A stretch of DNA of 64,000 nt from CAWKGC01 sp963849005 (GTDB lineage Bacteria > Pseudomonadota > Gammaproteobacteria > Burkholderiales > Usitatibacteraceae), in NCBI GenBank assembly GCA_963849005.1, contig CAWKGC010000019.1:248001-312000 (forward strand), read 5' to 3'. Shown one piece after another: positions 8,370 through 16,887 of the stretch. The notes beneath the pieces were generated by a model. That model did not search any database. It was not told the DNA's origin and was given only the letters and a program-made list of their open reading frames with translations. Within the stretch, counting starts at the first letter, position 1. Every line of letters starts with the position of its first letter. The translations under genes were made by a program, and so were the position numbers.

Positions 8370-9689
8370 TTGGCCAGCAATCCTCTCGCAAGCCTCGGCA
8401 AGATGGGCGACCTCAAGCGTCGCCTGTGGTTCTTGTTCGGGGCGCTCGTGGTCTACCGCATCGGGACGTTCATTCCCGTGCCCGGCATCGACCCGGCGGA
8501 GCTCGCGCGCCTGTTCAAGCAGAACAGCGGCGGCATCCTCGACATGTTCAACATGTTCTCGGGAGGCGCGCTTTCGCGGTTCTCGATCTTCGCGCTGGGG
8601 ATCATGCCTTACATCTCCGCGTCGATCATCATGCAGCTGCTCACCGTCGTGTCCCCGCAGCTGGAGGCGCTCAAGAAGGAAGGCGAGGCGGGGCGGCGCA
8701 AGATCACGCAGTACACGCGCTACGGCACGGTGTTCCTTGCCGCGTTCCAGGCGCTCGGCATTTCGGTCGCCCTTGAAGCCCAGCCCGGCCTCGTGATGGA
8801 GACCGGCCTCGCGTTCCGCTTCATCACCGTGACGACATTGATGACCGGGACCTTGTTCCTGATGTGGCTCGGCGAGCAGATCACCGAGCGCGGCATCGGC
8901 AACGGAATCTCGATGATCATCTTCGCCGGGATCGTCGCCGGGCTTCCGAACGCGATCGGCGGCACCCTCGAGCTGGTTCGCACCGGATCGATGGCGATCC
9001 CGGTCGCGATCTTCATCTTCGCCCTCGTGGTCGGTGTCACGGCGTTCGTCGTGTTCGTGGAGAAGGGCCAGCGCCGCATCCTGGTGAATTACGCGAAGCG
9101 CCAGGTCGGCAACAAGCTCTACGGCGGCCAGAGCTCGTTCCTGCCGCTCAAGCTCAACATGTCGGGCGTGATCCCGCCGATCTTCGCCTCTTCGATCATC
9201 CTTTTCCCGGCCACGCTCGCAAGCTGGTTCGGCTCGAACGAGAACATGACCTGGCTGAAGGACGTCGCCGGCACCCTGTCGCCCGGGCAGCCGGTCTACA
9301 TCCTGCTCTACGGCTCGGCGATCATCTTCTTCTGCTTCTTCTACACGGCGCTGGTCTTCAACGCCAAGGAGACGGCGGACAACCTCAAGAAGAGCGGGGC
9401 GTTCGTCCCCGGCATCCGCCCGGGCGAGCAGACCGCGAAGTACATAGACAAGATCCTTACCCGGCTGACGCTCATCGGCGCCGCCTACATCACCGCCGTT
9501 TGCCTGCTGCCGGAGTTCCTGCACACGCAATACAACGTGCCGTTCTATTTCGGCGGGACGTCGCTCCTGATCGTGGTGGTCGTCACCATGGACTTCATGG
9601 CGCAGCTCCAGGCATACCTGATGTCCCACCAGTACGAAAGCCTGCTCAAGAAGGCGAACTTCAAGGGCTCCGGTTTTCCGGTGCGCTAG
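8370..9689 (+). CDS. secY: Protein translocase subunit SecY
   Basis: SecY is the pore of the SecYEG inner-membrane channel. The 439-residue protein has ten predicted membrane segments. Signatures are ALGIMPYISASIIMQLL and, later, the cytosolic loop with GQRRILVNYAKRQVG and PFYFGGTSLLIVVVVTMDF. The start is a TTG at 8370 (Met-Ala-Ser-Asn-Pro), chosen because CAGGAAAAGAA sits just before it and no in-frame ATG lies nearer. It is the usual spc gene between rplO and infA. Confidence 0.97.
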   Translation: MASNPLASLGKMGDLKRRLWFLFGALVVYRIGTFIPVPGIDPAELARLFKQNSGGILDMFNMFSGGALSRFSIFALGIMPYISASIIMQLLTVVSPQLEALKKEGEAGRRKITQYTRYGTVFLAAFQALGISVALEAQPGLVMETGLAFRFITVTTLMTGTLFLMWLGEQITERGIGNGISMIIFAGIVAGLPNAIGGTLELVRTGSMAIPVAIFIFALVVGVTAFVVFVEKGQRRILVNYAKRQVGNKLYGGQSSFLPLKLNMSGVIPPIFASSIILFPATLASWFGSNENMTWLKDVAGTLSPGQPVYILLYGSAIIFFCFFYTALVFNAKETADNLKKSGAFVPGIRPGEQTAKYIDKILTRLTLIGAAYITAVCLLPEFLHTQYNVPFYFGGTSLLIVVVVTMDFMAQLQAYLMSHQYESLLKKANFKGSGFPVR

Positions 9690-9706
9690 GGCGAGCGAGA
9701 GACCGG

Positions 9707-9925
9707 ATGGCGAAGGAAGAAACGATCCAGATGCAGGGGGAGATAGTCGAGACCCTCCCCAACGCGATGTTCAGGGTGAAGCTCGAGAACGGGCATGTGG
9801 TGCTCGGCCACATTTCGGGAAAGATGAGGATGCACTACATCCGCATCCTCCCGGGCGACAAGGTTACCGTCGAGCTCACGCCGTACGATTTGACGAAGGC
9901 GCGGATCACTTTCCGCGCCAAGTAA
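9707..9925 (+). CDS. infA: Translation initiation factor IF-1
   Basis: IF-1 occupies the A site during initiation. The 72-residue S1/OB-fold protein begins MAKEETIQMQGEIVETLPNA and ends PYDLTKARITFRAK, the family length. Having infA between secY and rpmJ is the typical betaproteobacterial arrangement. The larger frame that runs into this one from 8864 is a shadow of secY. Confidence 0.97.
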   Translation: MAKEETIQMQGEIVETLPNAMFRVKLENGHVVLGHISGKMRMHYIRILPGDKVTVELTPYDLTKARITFRAK

Positions 9926-9936
9926 GGAGAACAGAA

Positions 9937-10050
9937 ATGAGAGTGCAGGCCTCCGTCAAGAAAATCTGCCGCAAGTGCAAGATCGTGCGGCGCAAGCGCG
10001 TCGTGCGCGTGATCTGCTCGGATCCGCGCCACAAGCAACGCCAGGGCTGA
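9937..10050 (+). CDS. rpmJ: 50S ribosomal protein L36 (zinc-binding form)
   Basis: This is a 37-residue gene that is easily missed. ATG 9937 follows AAGGAGAACAG. The product reads MRVQASVKKICRKCKIVRRK and continues RVVRVICSDPRHKQRQG. Cys11, Cys14, Cys27 and His32 form the zinc ribbon, so this is the zinc-containing L36 rather than the zinc-free paralogue. It ends the spc operon. Confidence 0.96.
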   Translation: MRVQASVKKICRKCKIVRRKRVVRVICSDPRHKQRQG

Positions 10051-10095
10051 AACGCCTCCCGCGCCCCCAAGTGCAAAGAGCTCAAGGACTGAACC

Positions 10096-10464
10096 ATGGC
10101 CCGTATTGCAGGCATCAACATCCCCAACCACCAGCACGCTGAAGTCGCGCTGACGGCGATCTTCGGCATCGGCCGCTCCCGCTCGCGCGTCATCTGCGCC
10201 GCCGCCGGCGTGAAGACCTCCGCCAAGATCAAGGACCTCTCGGACGCCGAGATGGACAAGCTGCGCGAGCAGATTGCCAAGGTCACGGTCGAGGGCGACC
10301 TGCGCCGCGAAGTGTCCATGAACATCAAGCGACTGATGGACCTGGGCTGCTACCGCGGCACGCGCCACAAGAAGGGGCTGCCGGTGCGCGGCCAGCGCAC
10401 CAAGACCAACGCGCGCACCCGCAAGGGGCCGCGCAAGGCAGTGCGCCTCGCCAAGAGCGCCTAA
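10096..10464 (+). CDS. rpsM: 30S ribosomal protein S13
   Basis: S13 contacts P-site tRNA and forms intersubunit bridges with L5. The 122-residue product begins MARIAGINIPNHQHAEVALT. It contains the helix-two-turn-helix region and ends with the basic tail RGQRTKTNARTRKGPRKAVR. Length is normal. It is the first gene of the alpha operon. Confidence 0.97.
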   Translation: MARIAGINIPNHQHAEVALTAIFGIGRSRSRVICAAAGVKTSAKIKDLSDAEMDKLREQIAKVTVEGDLRREVSMNIKRLMDLGCYRGTRHKKGLPVRGQRTKTNARTRKGPRKAVRLAKSA

Positions 10465-10493
10465 CAGTTTCACGAGACTAAGGAAAGCAACGC

Positions 10494-10886
10494 ATGGTCA
10501 AGGCAGCCGCAACGCGCGTCCGGAAGAAGGTCAAGAAGAACGTTTCCGAGGGAATCGCGCACATCCACGCCTCGTTCAACAACACGATCATCACCATCAC
10601 CGATCGCCAGGGCAACGCGCTTTCCTGGGCGACCTCGGGCGGCGCGGGCTTCAAGGGATCGCGCAAGTCGACTCCTTTCGCCGCGCAGGTGGCCGCGGAA
10701 GCCGCGGGCAAGGCAGCCCAGGAATGCGGCGTGAAGAACCTGGAAGTGCGCATCAAGGGCCCCGGCCCGGGGCGCGAGTCCGCGGTGCGCGCGCTCAATG
10801 CGCTTGGCATGAAGATCATGAGCATCGCGGACGTGACGCCGGTGCCGCACAACGGCTGCCGCCCGCCGAAACGTCGCCGGATGTAA
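10494..10886 (+). CDS. rpsK: 30S ribosomal protein S11
   Basis: S11 shapes the platform and the mRNA exit region. The 130-residue product begins MVKAAATRVRKKVKKNVSEG, followed by the signature HIHASFNNTIITITDRQGNA, and ends VTPVPHNGCRPPKRRRM. Length is normal. AAGGAAAGC precedes the start. Confidence 0.97.
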   Translation: MVKAAATRVRKKVKKNVSEGIAHIHASFNNTIITITDRQGNALSWATSGGAGFKGSRKSTPFAAQVAAEAAGKAAQECGVKNLEVRIKGPGPGRESAVRALNALGMKIMSIADVTPVPHNGCRPPKRRRM

Positions 10887-10916
10887 CCGGCGGACGGACG
10901 AAAAAGGAGAACCATA

Positions 10917-11537
10917 GTGGCACGTTATATCGGACCGAAATGCAAGCTCTCGCGACGCGAGGGCACCGACCTCTTCCTGAAGAGCGCGCGCCGCGCGCTC
11001 GACACGAAGTGCAAGCTCGACGTCCGTCCCGGCCAGCACGGGGCGAAGATGACGCGGGTGTCGGAATACGGCACCCAGCTGCGCGAGAAGCAGAAGATCC
11101 GCCGCATGTACGGCGTGCTCGAGCGCCAGTTCCGCAACTATTTCGAGAAGGCCGCCTCCGTGAAGGGCGCGACCGGCGAGAACCTCCTGCAGACGCTCGA
11201 GAGCCGCCTGGACAACGTCGTCTACCGCATGGGCTTCGCGTCCACGCGGGCCGAGGCGCGCCAGCTGGTTTCGCACAAGGCCGTGCAGGTGAACGGCAAG
11301 CCGGTGAACATCCCGTCCTATCTCGTGCGCTCTTCCGACGTCGTCTCGATCCGCGAGCGCTCGCGCGCCCAGCTGCGCATCAAGGCATCGCTTGACCTCG
11401 CCGAGGCAAACGGCTTCCCGAGCTGGGTCGAGGTCGATCCGAAGAATTTCAAGGGCGTGTTCAAGAGCGTTCCGGACCGCGCCGAGTTTGCGAACGATGT
11501 GAACGAACAACTGGTGGTCGAGCTTTATTCCAAGTAA
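10917..11537 (+). CDS. rpsD: 30S ribosomal protein S4
   Basis: S4 nucleates 30S assembly; in E. coli it represses the alpha operon. The 206-residue product starts at GTG 10917 (AAAAAGGAGAACCATA before it): MARYIGPKCKLSRREGTDLF. The S4 domain follows, with LESRLDNVVYRMGFASTRAE and VQVNGKPVNIPSYLV. Length is normal. Confidence 0.97.
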   Translation: MARYIGPKCKLSRREGTDLFLKSARRALDTKCKLDVRPGQHGAKMTRVSEYGTQLREKQKIRRMYGVLERQFRNYFEKAASVKGATGENLLQTLESRLDNVVYRMGFASTRAEARQLVSHKAVQVNGKPVNIPSYLVRSSDVVSIRERSRAQLRIKASLDLAEANGFPSWVEVDPKNFKGVFKSVPDRAEFANDVNEQLVVELYSK

Positions 11538-11593
11538 CCAAGGCAGCAACACAGCTCGCCCGGCCCCCCACTGAATTCGCTGAGGCTTACCGC

Positions 11594-12571
11594 ATGCAAA
11601 GCACCGCCACGAACTTCCTGAAGCCCCGCATCATCGATGTGCAGAACCTGTCGCCTACGCACGCCAAGGTGATCATGGAGCCCTTTGAGCGCGGCTACGG
11701 CCACACCCTGGGCAACGCGCTGCGCCGGATCCTGCTCTCCTCGATGCCCGGCTACGCCGCCACCGAAGTCAAGATCAACAGCGTCCTGCACGAGTACTCG
11801 ACCATCGAGGGCGTGCAGGAAGACGTCGTCGACGTGATCCTGAACCTGAAGGGCATCGTCCTCAAGCTGCACAACCGCAACGAGACCACGCTCAAGCTGA
11901 AAAAGGCCGCGGCGGGCGCGGTGACGGCTGCCGACATCGAGCAGACGCACGACGTCGAGATCGTGAATCCCGAGCACGTCATCGCGCACCTGACCGCCGG
12001 CGGCAAGCTCGACATGACCATCAAGGTCGAGAAGGGCCGCGGCTACGTGCCGGCCACGCAACGCAAGGTCGACGACAGCCGCTCGATCGGGTCCATCCTG
12101 CTCGACGCCTCGTTCAGCCCGGTGCGCCGCGTGAGCTACCAGGTCGAGAGCGCCCGCGTCGAACAGCGCACCGACCTCGACCGCCTCGTGATCGACATCG
12201 AGACCAACGGCGTGATCGAGCCCGAGGAGGCCGTCCGCTATGCCGCAAGCGTGCTGGTCGAGCAACTCTCCGTGTTCGCTTCGCTCCAGTCGACCAACGA
12301 AGAGCGCATCGAGTCGAGCTCGCCGCAGGTCGACCCGATCCTGCTGCAGCCGGTCGACGACCTCGAGCTCACGGTGCGCTCGGCCAACTGCCTCAAGGCG
12401 GAGAACATCTATTACATCGGCGACCTGATCCAGCGCACCGAGAACGAACTGCTCAAGACGCCGAACCTCGGGCGCAAGTCGTTGAACGAGATCAAGGAAG
12501 TGCTGGCCTCCAAGGGCCTCACGCTCGGCATGAAGCTGGAGAACTGGCCGGTTGCCGGGCTGACGAAATGA
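11594..12571 (+). CDS. rpoA: RNA polymerase alpha subunit
   Basis: Alpha is the assembly scaffold of RNA polymerase, and its C-terminal domain binds UP elements and activators. The 325-residue product has an N-terminal dimerisation domain (EPFERGYGHTLGNALRRILL, about residues 34-53). After a linker comes an intact C-terminal domain with LELTVRSANCLKAENIYYIG and NLGRKSLNEIKEVLASKGL. Length is normal. It is followed by a terminator-like hairpin, then rplQ. Confidence 0.97.
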   Translation: MQSTATNFLKPRIIDVQNLSPTHAKVIMEPFERGYGHTLGNALRRILLSSMPGYAATEVKINSVLHEYSTIEGVQEDVVDVILNLKGIVLKLHNRNETTLKLKKAAAGAVTAADIEQTHDVEIVNPEHVIAHLTAGGKLDMTIKVEKGRGYVPATQRKVDDSRSIGSILLDASFSPVRRVSYQVESARVEQRTDLDRLVIDIETNGVIEPEEAVRYAASVLVEQLSVFASLQSTNEERIESSSPQVDPILLQPVDDLELTVRSANCLKAENIYYIGDLIQRTENELLKTPNLGRKSLNEIKEVLASKGLTLGMKLENWPVAGLTK

Positions 12572-12576
12572 TTTCC

Positions 12577-12600
12577 AGGCCCCGCTCGCGCGGGGCCTTT
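12577..12600 (+). terminator. Terminator-like hairpin between rpoA and rplQ
   Basis: A perfect nine-pair stem, AGGCCCCGC (12577-12585), loop TCGC, GCGGGGCCT (12590-12598), is followed by TTTCC. The stem is strong but the U-tract is short, so it may act as an attenuator or an mRNA 3'-end stabiliser rather than a full terminator. rplQ starts 58 bases downstream. Confidence 0.55.
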
Positions 12601-12657
12601 CCAAAACCATAACGACAACAAGGCCGGACAGGCCAAGAGAACACAAGGAAGACTGCA

Positions 12658-13056
12658 ATGCGACACGGACACGGGCTTCGCAAACTCAACCGCACCAGCA
12701 GCCATCGCCTCGCGATGCTGCGCAACATGACAGTCTCGCTGCTCAAGCACGAGGTCATCAAGACCACGCTGCCGAAGGCGAAGGAACTGCGCAAGGTCGT
12801 CGAGCCCATCATCACGATGGGCAAGACCGATACCCTGGCCAACAAGCGGCTCGCGTTCAACCGCCTGCGCGACCGCGACATGGTCCTCAAGCTCTTTGCC
12901 GAGCTGGGCCCGCGTTACAAGAGCCGCCCGGGCGGGTACCTGCGCATCCTGAAGTATGGCTTCCGCCAGGGCGACAACGCGCCGATGGCGCTGGTAGAGC
13001 TCGTGGACCGCCCGGAGACCCCGGACGTCGCGCCGGCAGAGCCGAAAGAAGCCTGA
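12658..13056 (+). CDS. rplQ: 50S ribosomal protein L17
   Basis: L17 sits at the tunnel exit on the back of the large subunit. The 132-residue product begins MRHGHGLRKLNRTSSHRLAM and ends with the family region RPGGYLRILKYGFRQGDNAP plus an acidic tail. Length is normal. ACAAGGAAGACTGCA precedes ATG 12658. It is the last gene of the alpha operon. Confidence 0.97.
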   Translation: MRHGHGLRKLNRTSSHRLAMLRNMTVSLLKHEVIKTTLPKAKELRKVVEPIITMGKTDTLANKRLAFNRLRDRDMVLKLFAELGPRYKSRPGGYLRILKYGFRQGDNAPMALVELVDRPETPDVAPAEPKEA

Positions 13057-13069
13057 GGCCGGGCCGAAG

Positions 13070-14712
13070 GTGTTGTCCCCGAAAAAGCCGATCCTCCCTC
13101 GATCGGCTTTTTTCATTGCGGCGGGGCCGCTGGCACTCCTCGCCGTGGTGTTGCCCCTGGCGATCTTCTTTGCATCGCATCACGGGATCGCGACGGTCGG
13201 CGACGACAGCGTGAGCTACCTGGTCCTCGCGCGGCATTTCGCCGGCAGCGACGGGCCCCTGGTCGCGCAGTGGCTGTCGTTCCACGCGCATCTCCCGCCG
13301 CTCTTCCCGATGGCGCTGGCACTTGCCGGTGGCGCGGACGACTTTCGGCGGGCACACCAGGTCGTCGCGGTCTTCGCGGCGCTGTCGCTGGTTCCCGTGT
13401 GCATCTACGCCGCGAGGCAGCTCGGCAGCAATCGCGCGGGAGTCCTCGTCGCGCTGCTGTTCCTGCTGACGCCCACGGCATGGATCAGCATCAAGGGGAT
13501 CCTCAGCGAGTCCATGTACCTGTTCGTGTCGATGTGCGCGATCGCGTATCACGAGGCGCGGCTCTCCGGAGGGCGGCCGCGCGCGGCGCAGTGGCTGCTC
13601 TTCGGCATCCTGCTCGCCTTTGCGTGGCTCACGCGGGCCGTCGGCCTCATGCTGATCCTCGCCTACGTCACGCATGTTGCCGTCGGCATCGCGCGCGGCA
13701 AGGCCGAGCGTGATTTCCGGCAACTCGTTGCACTCCTGGCCGTGGCGTTGCTCGTCGGTGCCTGGTACCTGTACCGTCCGGCGGCCGTCGTCTACGAGCG
13801 CACGCTTGTCGCGGTGGCGCGGGCGTGGCTTGATGACCCGGTGCAGGTCCTCCATGCCAGCGCGAATTTCCTGTACAAAGGCTGGCTTGCCTCGTTCAGC
13901 GCCGAGAGCGACGTCCCGCCGGTTGCGAAGCTCGCGTTCTCGGCGCTCGGGGCGCTGGGGCTGGCGGGCACCTTCCGTCGCGTGCTTGCCAATCGCCTCG
14001 ACGGTTGGTATGTCGCCTTCTCGCTCGGGATCATTTTCTTCTGGGTGTTCCCCGAGGAGAACATGCGCAGGCTCCTCTATCCGTTGCTGCCGCTCCTGCT
14101 GGTGCACGCCGGGGAATCGGTGCTCGCGCTTTGCCGCCTGGGCAGGCTCGATCGCTACGAGGGAAGGGTGCTGCTTGCCGCCTGGGCCCTCCCGGCGCTG
14201 CTGTGCCTGCCGGCCGCCCTCACCGTGCTGGAAAAATCGCGCGACCGCGGCCCGGGCCTTCCGGGCCTCGCGTATTCCTACGCGGGCATGACGGACTATT
14301 ACACGACCATCAACACCGACCTCGCTCGGGTGCTTGCGGCGAAGGACATCGCGGTGCTCGCGGGGCTGGAGTCGCTGGAAGAGGTGACGCCCCGCGGATC
14401 GAAGATCATGTGGATGCGCCCGGAGTACGTCGCGCTGCTCGGCGCCCGGGAAGGCGTCCCGTGGTACTTCCGCTGGGACGAGCGAACCCTCGCGCGCGAG
14501 CTAGGGAAACGAAAACCGACTACCTGGTCCAGTCCACCATATTCAAGGCCGATCTCGAGGGCGCCAAAGGGGATCCATTCGTCTCGCTCGCGGGGATCGA
14601 GGCCTATGCCTCGCCGACGCTGAGCATTCGCAGCGCGGCCACCGGGAAGACCGAGTTCGTCCTCTGGAAGATCGACGCCGCCCGGCTGGATGCCTTCCTC
14701 AAGGGAGGTTGA
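13070..14712 (+). CDS. Membrane glycosyltransferase, PMT/ArnT-like (frameshifted near the end)
   Basis: This is a polytopic membrane protein of about 547 residues. A first hydrophobic segment (FFIAAGPLALLAVVLPLAIF) is followed by a periplasmic-type loop with GDDSVSYLVLARHFA, which resembles the acidic loop of PMT/ArnT glycosyltransferases. Eight or more further membrane segments and a soluble end follow. One base is missing or extra in the A-rich stretch near 14508-14515; the true tail continues as TDYLVQSTIFKADLEG to the stop at 14712. The nominal start GTG 13070 puts the rplQ terminator inside the coding region, so the real start may be a GTG near 13145. The sugar acceptor is unknown. It converges on the GT2/GtrA gene, 6 bases away. 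Confidence 0.7.
13082..13113 (+). terminator. Rho-independent terminator of the alpha operon
   Basis: A 12-pair stem with arms 13082-13093 (AAAAAGCCGATC) and 13101-13112, loop CTCCCTC, is followed by a run of T up to 13113. The A-run on the left arm could make it work in both directions. It begins 26 bases after the rplQ stop and overlaps the first codons of the next open frame. Confidence 0.9.
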
Positions 14713-14718
14713 GCCCGG

Positions 14719-15799
14719 TCAGTCCCGCGGCGGGCCGAACACGAAGAGGCGGCGCGCAAGGTAGTTCCAGAAGAAGACGATTCCCGTGGCGGAAAGTTTT
14801 GCGTAAATCAGGTCGAAGTTGCCGACCTCGACACAGGCTGAGAGGATGACCTGGTTGAGCGCCAGGCCGATCACGCTGACCGCGTACACCAGCGTGACTT
14901 CCCAGCGCCTGCGGAACCGGCGGCCGCTCACGAAGACGAAGCGCACGCTGAGCAGGTAGTTCACCAGGGTGGCGACGATGAAAGTCGCCGCGGCTACGCG
15001 CAGGTAGGGCAGGCCCATGCCCTTCGCGAACAGCATGAACAGGCCGATGTCGACGCAAGCCGACGCCCCCGACCAGGAAATAGCGGAAAAAGCGCCGGCG
15101 CTCAGCGGAAAACGTTGTACTTGACGATGCAGTAGATCGCGCGGAACGCCGTCCCGCCAGCCGATCTTCTTGCCCTCGGCGTAGGTGCGGCCGTAGTAGG
15201 AGATGCCGACCTCGTAGATGCGGCAGCCCGAGCTTCGCGACCTTCGCGGTGATCTCCGGCTCGAAGCCGAAGCGGTCCTCCTCGATCGTGATCGACTGGA
15301 TCGACCTCGCGGCGGAAGACCTTGTAGCAGGTCTCCATGTCGGTGAGGTTGAGGTTGGTGAACATGTTGGACAGCAGCGTGAGGAAGCCGTTGCCGACGC
15401 GGTGCCAGAAGTAGAGCACGCGGTGCGGCTCGGCGCCCATGAAGCGCGAGCCGAACACCACGTCGGCGCGGTCCTCGATGATCGGCGCGAGCAGGCGCGG
15501 GTACTGCTGCGGGATCGTACTCGAGGTCGGCGTCCTGGATGATCACGAAGTCGCCGGTGGCGAGCGCGAAGCCGGTGCGCAGCGCCGCGCCCTTGCCCTG
15601 GTTGCGCTCGTGCAGCACCAGCTGGTCGATGCGCGCCGGCGCAAGTTCCCCGGCGAGCAGTTCGCGGGTGCCGTCGCGGGAGCAGTCGTCGACGACGATG
15701 ATCTCCTTGTCCGGGTAAGGCGAGTTCCGCACCGCGTCGAGATCGTCGTCGATGGTCGCGACTCTCGTTGTAGCAGGGAATGACGACGGAAAGTTTCAT
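14719..15799 (-). CDS. GT2 glycosyltransferase with C-terminal GtrA domain (several frameshifts)
   Basis: The N-terminal part is a polyprenyl-phosphate sugar synthase-like GT2 domain. It has MKLSVVIPCYNES at the start (ATG 15799), VVDDCSRDGT, ERNQGKGAALRTGF, the acidic IIQDADLEYDP motif, and a later SYYGRTYAEGKKIGW region. The C-terminal part is a GtrA-type four-helix membrane domain (RFFRYFLVGG; ACVDIGLFMLFAKGMGL). Such fusions make undecaprenyl-phosphate sugars and help move them across the membrane. The pieces lie in different frames, with shifts near 15110-15060, 15240, 15305, 15515 and 15770. The join at about 15100 also contains an in-phase TGA after KYNVFR, so two adjacent genes are possible. 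It is last in the minus-strand run uvrA-gckA-lrgA-lrgB. Confidence 0.75.
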
Positions 15800-15807
15800 G
15801 TCCGACC

Positions 15808-16531
15808 TCAGCGGGAAAAGAGCCAGACGAGAAGCGGGAAGAGAATGGCCGTGGCAAGGCCGTTTAGCCCCATGGCCAGGCCCGCGAAGGCGCCCGCTTC
15901 CTCGCTCACCTGGAAGGCGCGCGCCGTGCCGATACCGTGCGCCGCCGTGCCCACCGCAAAACCACGTACGGCGTGATCGCTGACGCGAAGCGTGTTCAAC
16001 ACGTACTTCGCGCTGACGGCGCCGATGATGCCTGTCGATACCACCAGGACGGCGGTAAGCGTCGGAAGCCCGCCGAGTTTTTCGGCGATGCCCATTGCGA
16101 TCGGCGTCGTGACGGATTTCGGCGCCAGCGAAAGCAGCGTTTCCCTGGAGGCTCCGAACATCCACCCGATGCCCACGGCCGATGCGATCGCCGTCAGCGA
16201 GCCGGCGAGCAGCGCGACCGAAAGCGGAAGGGCGAGCCGTTTCAACTTCCCGAATTGCGCGTACAGCGGAACGGCGAGCGCTACGGTGGCCGGCCCAAGG
16301 AGGAAATGCACGAACTGGGCGCCGTCGAAGTACGTGGCATACGGCGTCCCGGTGGTCACCAGCAGCGCGACCAGCAGCGCTACCGACCACGCGACCGGAT
16401 TGAGCAGTGGGTGGAAATTCGCGCGCTCATAGAGCCAGTAGGCGCCCTGGTAGGCGAGCAGTGTCACGGTAAGGCCGAGCAGGGGAGTCGCCGAAAGATA
16501 GACCCAGATCTCCCGCGATGTTGCCGCTCAT
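15808..16531 (-). CDS. lrgB: LrgB/CidB-family membrane protein (one frameshift)
   Basis: A membrane protein of about 240 residues after correcting one extra base near 16513; uncorrected, the N-terminal 20-odd residues (EIWVYLSATPLLGLTVTLLA) are out of frame. The body shows the LrgB signatures SVTTPIAMGIAEKLGGLPTL and GTAAHGIGTARAFQVSEEAG, with six or more membrane segments. Its ATG overlaps the lrgA stop (ATGA at 16528-16531), so the pair is translated together. LrgB is called an antiholin in staphylococci, but the plant homologue PLGG1 transports glycolate and glycerate. The glycerate kinase upstream favours a transport role here. Confidence 0.88.
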
Positions 16532-16887
16532 CCTGCCTCCCCGCTGCGGCCCTTCATCAGGGTTTGCATCACCAGCGCCGTGACGGCGATCGTGATCACG
16601 GTGCTGCCGACGAGCGCGGCCGTGATCGGCAGCCATTCCGCGCCGATCCGGTTCAAGTGGACCATCACCCCTACACCGGCGGGCACGAACAGGAGGGACA
16701 AGTGCCTGAGCAGCCCGTTCGCCGTGTCGGCCAATCCTTCCGGCGCGCTGCCGCGAGTCACGAGCGCGGCGAACAGCAGCGCCAGCCCGATCACCGGTCC
16801 CGGGACCGGGAGGCTGAAGAAACGCGCCGTCGCCTCGCCGACCGTCTGGCACACGAGCAGCACCGTCAGCGCGCCCACGACATTCAT
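16528..16887 (-). CDS. lrgA: LrgA/CidA-family membrane protein
   Basis: A small 119-residue protein with four membrane segments; LPVPGPVIGLALLF and LSLLFVPAGVGVMVHL are the CidA/LrgA core. It starts at ATG 16887, overlapping the glycerate kinase stop (TGA 16884-16886). Its own stop overlaps lrgB. LrgA and LrgB form a two-part membrane system; in plants the two are fused as the plastid glycolate/glycerate carrier PLGG1. Nothing nearby (murein hydrolase, LytSR sensor) supports a lysis role. Confidence 0.92.
   Translation of the reverse strand: MNVVGALTVLLVCQTVGEATARFFSLPVPGPVIGLALLFAALVTRGSAPEGLADTANGLLRHLSLLFVPAGVGVMVHLNRIGAEWLPITAALVGSTVITIAVTALVMQTLMKGRSGEAG

Noticed and set aside
8241..9629. 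A 462-codon open frame on the minus strand across secY
   Set aside because: Its translation is a low-complexity Arg/Glu/His-rich string with no domain, the usual antisense shadow of a GC-rich gene.
15808..16887. LrgAB as a holin/antiholin lysis module
   Set aside because: No murein hydrolase, LytSR pair or phage gene is nearby, and the overlapping gene is glycerate kinase; a metabolite-carrier role fits better.
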